The notes beneath the pieces were generated by a model. It saw nothing but the letters and a program-made list of their open reading frames with translations, did no database searches and was not told where the DNA came from. Shown in pieces: positions 59,701 to 64,000 of a DNA stretch of 64,000 nt. Every line of letters starts with the position of its first letter. Within the stretch, counting starts at the first letter, position 1. The stretch is from positions 14,171,001 to 14,235,000 of the forward strand of contig CM055605.1 in the NCBI GenBank assembly GCA_029379385.1, read 5' to 3'. The position numbers and the translations under genes were made by a program. This DNA is from Quillaja saponaria (lineage: Eukaryota > Streptophyta > Magnoliopsida > Fabales > Quillajaceae).

Positions 59701-60402
59701 ACCCTTTAATTTTAATTAATTGAAATTTTTTATTTATGTATTCACGGCAATCGATGTACAACATTGGGCATCATATGTTAAACAATCAAGTTATAACAGC
59801 AAGAAACTCACTTAACTGCCAAGAATTCTCCTTGACCAAGATAGGAAACAAAGAAGCATGGCCTCCTAGAATTTTCAGGAAGCAGGGGCCAAAAAGAACT
59901 CAAAGGCTGTGGAAAGCAATAAAGAGGAGAAAAGGTAGAGAAAAATTAATCTAAAAAGGTGAAGGAATAAAATTTAAAAAAAAAAATGCAATGGGAATAA
60001 AATAAAATACAAAAAGTAATTTCAAAGTAAGAAAAAGGAAATGTATGGCTCACAATTATTCTTAGTTATATATAAATATATATATACTAATTTATTGTAT
60101 TTATACATTAATTTCATTTATCAATAAAATTACATGAAAAAGTCAAGATCAAAATCAAGTAAGTTTAAATTACTTGTATGTATATCTTTTATATATATAT
60201 GCATAACTTTTATTTTATCTATACTTGCTCTTATTTTTATAATCAAAACTTATACTAAATTGTTCAAATTTCAAGTTTTAATACCGGTTTATAACATGTT
60301 TAATTGTATAGTTATTCATTTAATTTATTTATTGTAGAACTCTAATTTACACATTATGTTTAAAACTTAATTTTACATTATCGATTTAGGGTGGTTATAA
60401 CA
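56800..60402 (-). repeat. 5' LTR of element C1
   Basis: On the minus strand it starts tgttataaccaccc at 60402 and ends gtgaca at 56800. The stretch 56820-57780 aligns (in reverse) with the 3' parts of LTRs A and B ('ccccgtacggtggaacgtgctcataa', 'gtgcacc', 'aacaattt...gggcattta'). At about 3.6 kb it is much longer than LTR B, so it may contain an insertion, perhaps in the AT-rich 59500-60120 part; an internal tgttataacttg occurs at about 59798 (minus). ORFs at 59736-59954 and 60134-60337 are not supported. Confidence 0.7.
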
Positions 60403-62075
60403 GGTTTGATTGTGTCATAGCTCTACCTTGGGATAGAGTTTATCGTTGGATGAACTACATTGCTAATATGGATTTTAAAAAGAAATGGTATATACCGATA
60501 ATCTGTGAACAACCAATTATTGTATAAACTAGTATAGGTTCTATTCATAGTTAATGGGGTCTCTTAAATAGATTTAATAAATTCATTGATTTTTTTTTTA
60601 AGGATAAAAACAATTAGCTGTTAAAGATTCATTGTTGGCTTTTTGTAAATTACCCATTTAGGCGAGGACTTTCAAATATATCATAAATTAAATCTGTACT
60701 AATAGATAACTAAACTGCAATAAATAAGAAAAGTACAGTAATGCTATGAATAAATTAGTATCATATACCAGTAATGGTAGTAGCAAAAAGTTCTGTATCA
60801 TAGGAATTATATGTCACATATATCAATATCGCGTAGGCAACTCCTAAAAAACATTAAGTGACAAAAGAAAATTAATAAATTGAATATGAATGTTAGACTT
60901 TATTGTAATATATATAAGATAAGTCCCGGATATTTTAAGTCTTTTAATTAACTAATTTAACTTTTAGAAATGCATATATTATTAATACTATGTTTGATTG
61001 AGAGGTAACACAATAGTCTTTACATACTTTGTTTATATATTTGAATTTTTATGTACATAGAAAAGATGTTTATACATCCTTAAAAGGAATTTAAAAAAAT
61101 TAAGAAATCCGTAGATATTGACAAAAATTACAATTATTGTTAACCAAGAAAAATAGTTCAAAATTTAAAATAAATAGAAGCTAATTTATTTCACTAATGT
61201 AATTATCTGATTTAGTTCGTCAATCTGAATTTTAAATAATGAATATGATATGATTCTAAATATGGATTAGTGTTTAATAAATATGGATTAGTGTTTAATA
61301 ATCAGAGTGGCACAGCGGAAGCAGGGTGGAGTGTCATAATAAAAGTAGTAAGTTTAGTGTTTCTAAGAGGCTAACTTCATTTTCAAGGGAATCGAATTAA
61401 AACTATTATAACTCGATAACGTAAAATTGAGTTTTAAGGCAATGCGTAAACTTTCATTATATAAAAAAAATAAAAATAATAATAATAATTTTACGAAGTT
61501 ATAATTTAATAGCTTAACATACGCCTTAGGAGGTTGGTGTGTAATTTATTTTGACTAGGAAAAATTAAAATAAATGAATATGTATATACATGTGATTAGA
61601 GAATTAGTTTTACACCACATTGTAGGTTGACTTGAACTTTGAATTTTCACTTTATGATAAATTGTAGTAATAAGTAAAACTAGTGGACATACACAATGAA
61701 TTAGAAAACAAAAGTATATTGAATATATATATATAGGATGAATTTCTACCATTCATAATCACAACTTAATCAAATTTGTGCTTGCATTTTGAAACACCCA
61801 AAAATTGTGCTTTTAAAAAATAGTTGTGACTTTTCAAATCAAAAGTACAAAAATTACCTTATTAATTTAAAAAAATCTTAAATATATTCTTAATTAATTT
61901 ATAAACTATCTTATATTGTTATAACCCGATACATTAATAGTTCACCTTAAAATCTTGCGTGAGACTTTTGTTTATAGATGAAACAATAATAAACAAATTA
62001 AAGCTAAAGTGAATAAATATTCACACACACACATATATATATATATACACGTATATAAAGCAAGAATAATTATAC
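60403..62075. other. Gene-poor stretch between LTRs
   Basis: AT-rich, with a TAA/AAT-rich run near 61463-61488 and a CA/TA microsatellite at 62021-62046. A 19-base direct repeat ('aaatatggattagtgttta') occurs at 61258 and 61279. It contains two exon-like blocks described separately. No recognisable gene. Confidence 0.45.
60427..60843 (-). pseudogene. Two exon-like blocks of an unknown gene
   Basis: Minus strand: block 1 (60843-60769, 75 nt) is bounded by ttttttag| and |gtatat; block 2 (60502-60427, 76 nt) by ttcacag| and |gtagag. Joined, they stay in frame and read through 49 codons without a stop, including 'AYAILIYVTYNSYDTELFA' and 'YRYIPFLFKIHISNVVHPT'. I do not recognise the protein. The C1 LTR begins 25 bases after block 2. 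It could be a gene fragment cut by the insertion, or chance. Confidence 0.25.
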
Positions 62076-64000
62076 TATCACACCTCACACGGAGGCATGA
62101 CTGGTCGAATGAATAGGAAAACAAACTTCCGTAAACTTGACTTCAAAACAAAGAAAATAAATATGACTCTTGACCAAACCAAAGAATAAAAATAGAATTT
62201 AGACAACACAAGTTAACTACATAATGTTTATTTACTGAAATATATAATAATTTACTAAAAATTTCGACAGAGATTTCCTGTAATGTGGAACATACCCGAA
62301 ATACAATCATGTATATCTGGTTACAAATAACAAAATCACAACATTTACTGGAATCACGAGGAGCTCCACTCTAACCATATCATAAACAATAATAATTAGG
62401 CTATCATACAAAATAAAACACAATAACTCAAATCCCTAATGTGATGGCAAACTTTTATCCTTTAGCTTCATTTGTGATCCAGAAGGAATACTTTGCAACC
62501 AATTATTAGGCAAATCCATTATCTATCGCTGATGCTCATAGATATCCTATTACTAAAAAAATATCAACACGAAAGTCGTGAGTCCCCAACCTTAGTGAAT
62601 GGAAAAACGTACCCAAATGGTAAGCATCAACCAAGGCATAACGACCACATATAAATTAAATAATCTCATATAGCCAGCTTTCACATCTTAATTCAATAGT
62701 ACACGTAATAATTATCGTAAAATCAATTAAACACAATTTATATAATACACAAGATAAGTAAATCAATCGAACTATTTAGAACTCACAATTCAAACAAATC
62801 AATCAAAACATTCAAAGCACACAAAGGGCTAATAGAGTAACTAAGCACCTTTACACCAAACACATATTCTCCCTCTAGACAGTTTTTGCACTTGCACACC
62901 AAATAGAAATATATACGCAATTATTGAAATCTTCATAGCTCCTCACAAATCTACTCCTGTGGTTAAGTTACTCGAATGTATTTAATCAATGTCAAATAAT
63001 CAAATCAAAATATCATAAGTGCACCGGGATTTTTTTTTGAAAGTAAAAATCATTTTCGAAAGAAAAGCATTTTTATTGGCTCTTATAAAAAACAAACAAA
63101 GTCACAAGTCAAGCACAATTCAAATAAATCAATGAAACACTACACATGCTTATGCTTCCATATAAAAATATTATTCAAATATACATAATAAATACACATA
63201 TTAATTTAGCAACCAAAAGGTAGCATTTATCCACTCACAGGTTTACCGATCTTGCTTTCACAAGCATCGTTGGCTCAACAACATGTTCCAGAGCTGCAAT
63301 TAAATTTCCAAGTATTACTTAGTTTTTAAATTTTATAGATTCTATTTTTTTTAAGTACAAAAACTTATAGATATTAAGTCTTATGCATTTATTTAAAATT
63401 TACCCCTTTTAGGCATTTTCATAACTATCTTGGAGATATGTTTGACTTTAACTTACATACTTAACCTTATTCAACAAAACCAAGTTCAAACATTATCTTT
63501 AGGAAGTTAGAATATTTCTTATTTAGAAACTTCTCCTAAAATTAGTCTTGAACGCTGAGTTACCCACATGAACACAAAAAAGGCACTCGTACAATTTCTG
63601 GTTACCAACATTGGATTCTAGTGCTTATAAAATTCTTACACTTGAGAATTAAATTATGAAACATTCTAGTTTAGTTTATCAAGATGTTTAGAACAATTCA
63701 TATTCAGCATCCCAATCCTAATTCATTCTTTAAAACTCTCCAAAACCAGTTACACCAAAACTGGTTCAATAAGGACCCAAAAATCAGAACCATGACTTCC
63801 AACACCTCCAAAATACACATAACATGAAATTAAAGCCTTCAAAGCTTCATAATTGTCCCTTAATATGTTAGAAACAATTCTTATTTAGAGGTCCTAAGTT
63901 AATTCAAAACACAATCCTTGAAAAATTCTTCCAAACTAACTAAAGCTCACCTAAAATCCTGCACGAATTCAGCTGCAGTCCAGCAATTCTAACAATAAAT
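62076..64000 (-). mobile_element. Gypsy LTR at right edge (minus strand, incomplete)
   Basis: On the minus strand it ends ggtgtgata at 62076, preceded by 'cagtcatgcctccgtgtga', the same end as LTR A. The stretch 63420-63660 matches 47460-47900 in reverse. It runs past the window edge. No primer site is found at 62040-62075, so it is a 3' LTR of an element lying to the right, or a solo LTR. Confidence 0.8.

Noticed and set aside
59736..60337. ORFs of 67-72 codons in the C1 LTR as genes
   Set aside because: They lie inside the LTR, are AT-rich and have no domain similarity.

Overview
The window is AT-rich plant nuclear DNA, most likely from a eudicot. It has one convincing intact host gene, an intronic structure around it, and many nested, decayed retrotransposons. 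The evidence for a plant is the F-box/FBA protein gene, the initiator-Met and Asp tRNA primer-binding sites, chromodomain Ty3/gypsy (Tekay/Del-like) and Tat/Athila-like elements, Ty1/copia elements, a plant L1-type LINE, and a hAT-type nonautonomous DNA transposon. I recognise no RNA gene, CRISPR array or bacterial feature. The species cannot be named from the sequence alone.

Layout. 1-1063: a copia LTR end abutting a gypsy LTR end. 1064-7131: gene-free DNA with a minus-strand copia remnant (RNase H, polypurine tract, LTR pieces). 7132-16185: a large, decayed plus-strand copia element (5' LTR, primer site, integrase, RT and RNase H relics, truncated 3' LTR). Its 5' LTR was later split by a 1,013-bp hAT-like element with perfect 17-bp inverted ends. 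16261-17000: a minus-strand LTR/primer-site relic next to a three-unit tandem repeat. 18023-18580: a hairpin (MITE-like) element. 19831-21066: the F-box gene on the minus strand. A splice acceptor lies just before its ATG, and a possible 5' exon near 28.0-28.2 kb would give a roughly 6.9-kb intron holding a solo-LTR-like segment and a plus-strand LINE, itself interrupted by a second LINE tail.

30157-38424 is gypsy element A, with target duplication TTATT. It has swallowed part of a Tat/Athila-like element and then lost most of its coding region. 38925-46074 is gypsy element B, with target duplication ATATT. It still shows gag, protease, RT, RNase H and integrase, but carries many stop codons, mutated RT and RNase H catalytic residues and two large deletions. 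47150-49025 is a plus-strand gypsy LTR piece. 49127-60402 is a minus-strand complex: a 5' LTR, primer site, gag, pol and chromodomain (C1), an LTR fragment, and a second pol fragment (C2). 60403-62075 is gene-poor but holds two short exon-like blocks on the minus strand. 62076 to the end is a minus-strand gypsy LTR running out of the window.

The only likely functional protein gene is the F-box gene, expected to act as a substrate adaptor in an SCF ubiquitin ligase. Everything else coding-like is a transposon relic, mostly inactivated by transitions of the kind produced by deamination of methylated cytosine. I found no convincing undescribed system. The most informative features are the nesting order, the exact insertion footprints, an in-frame duplication of the gag zinc knuckles, and the repair-type junctions.
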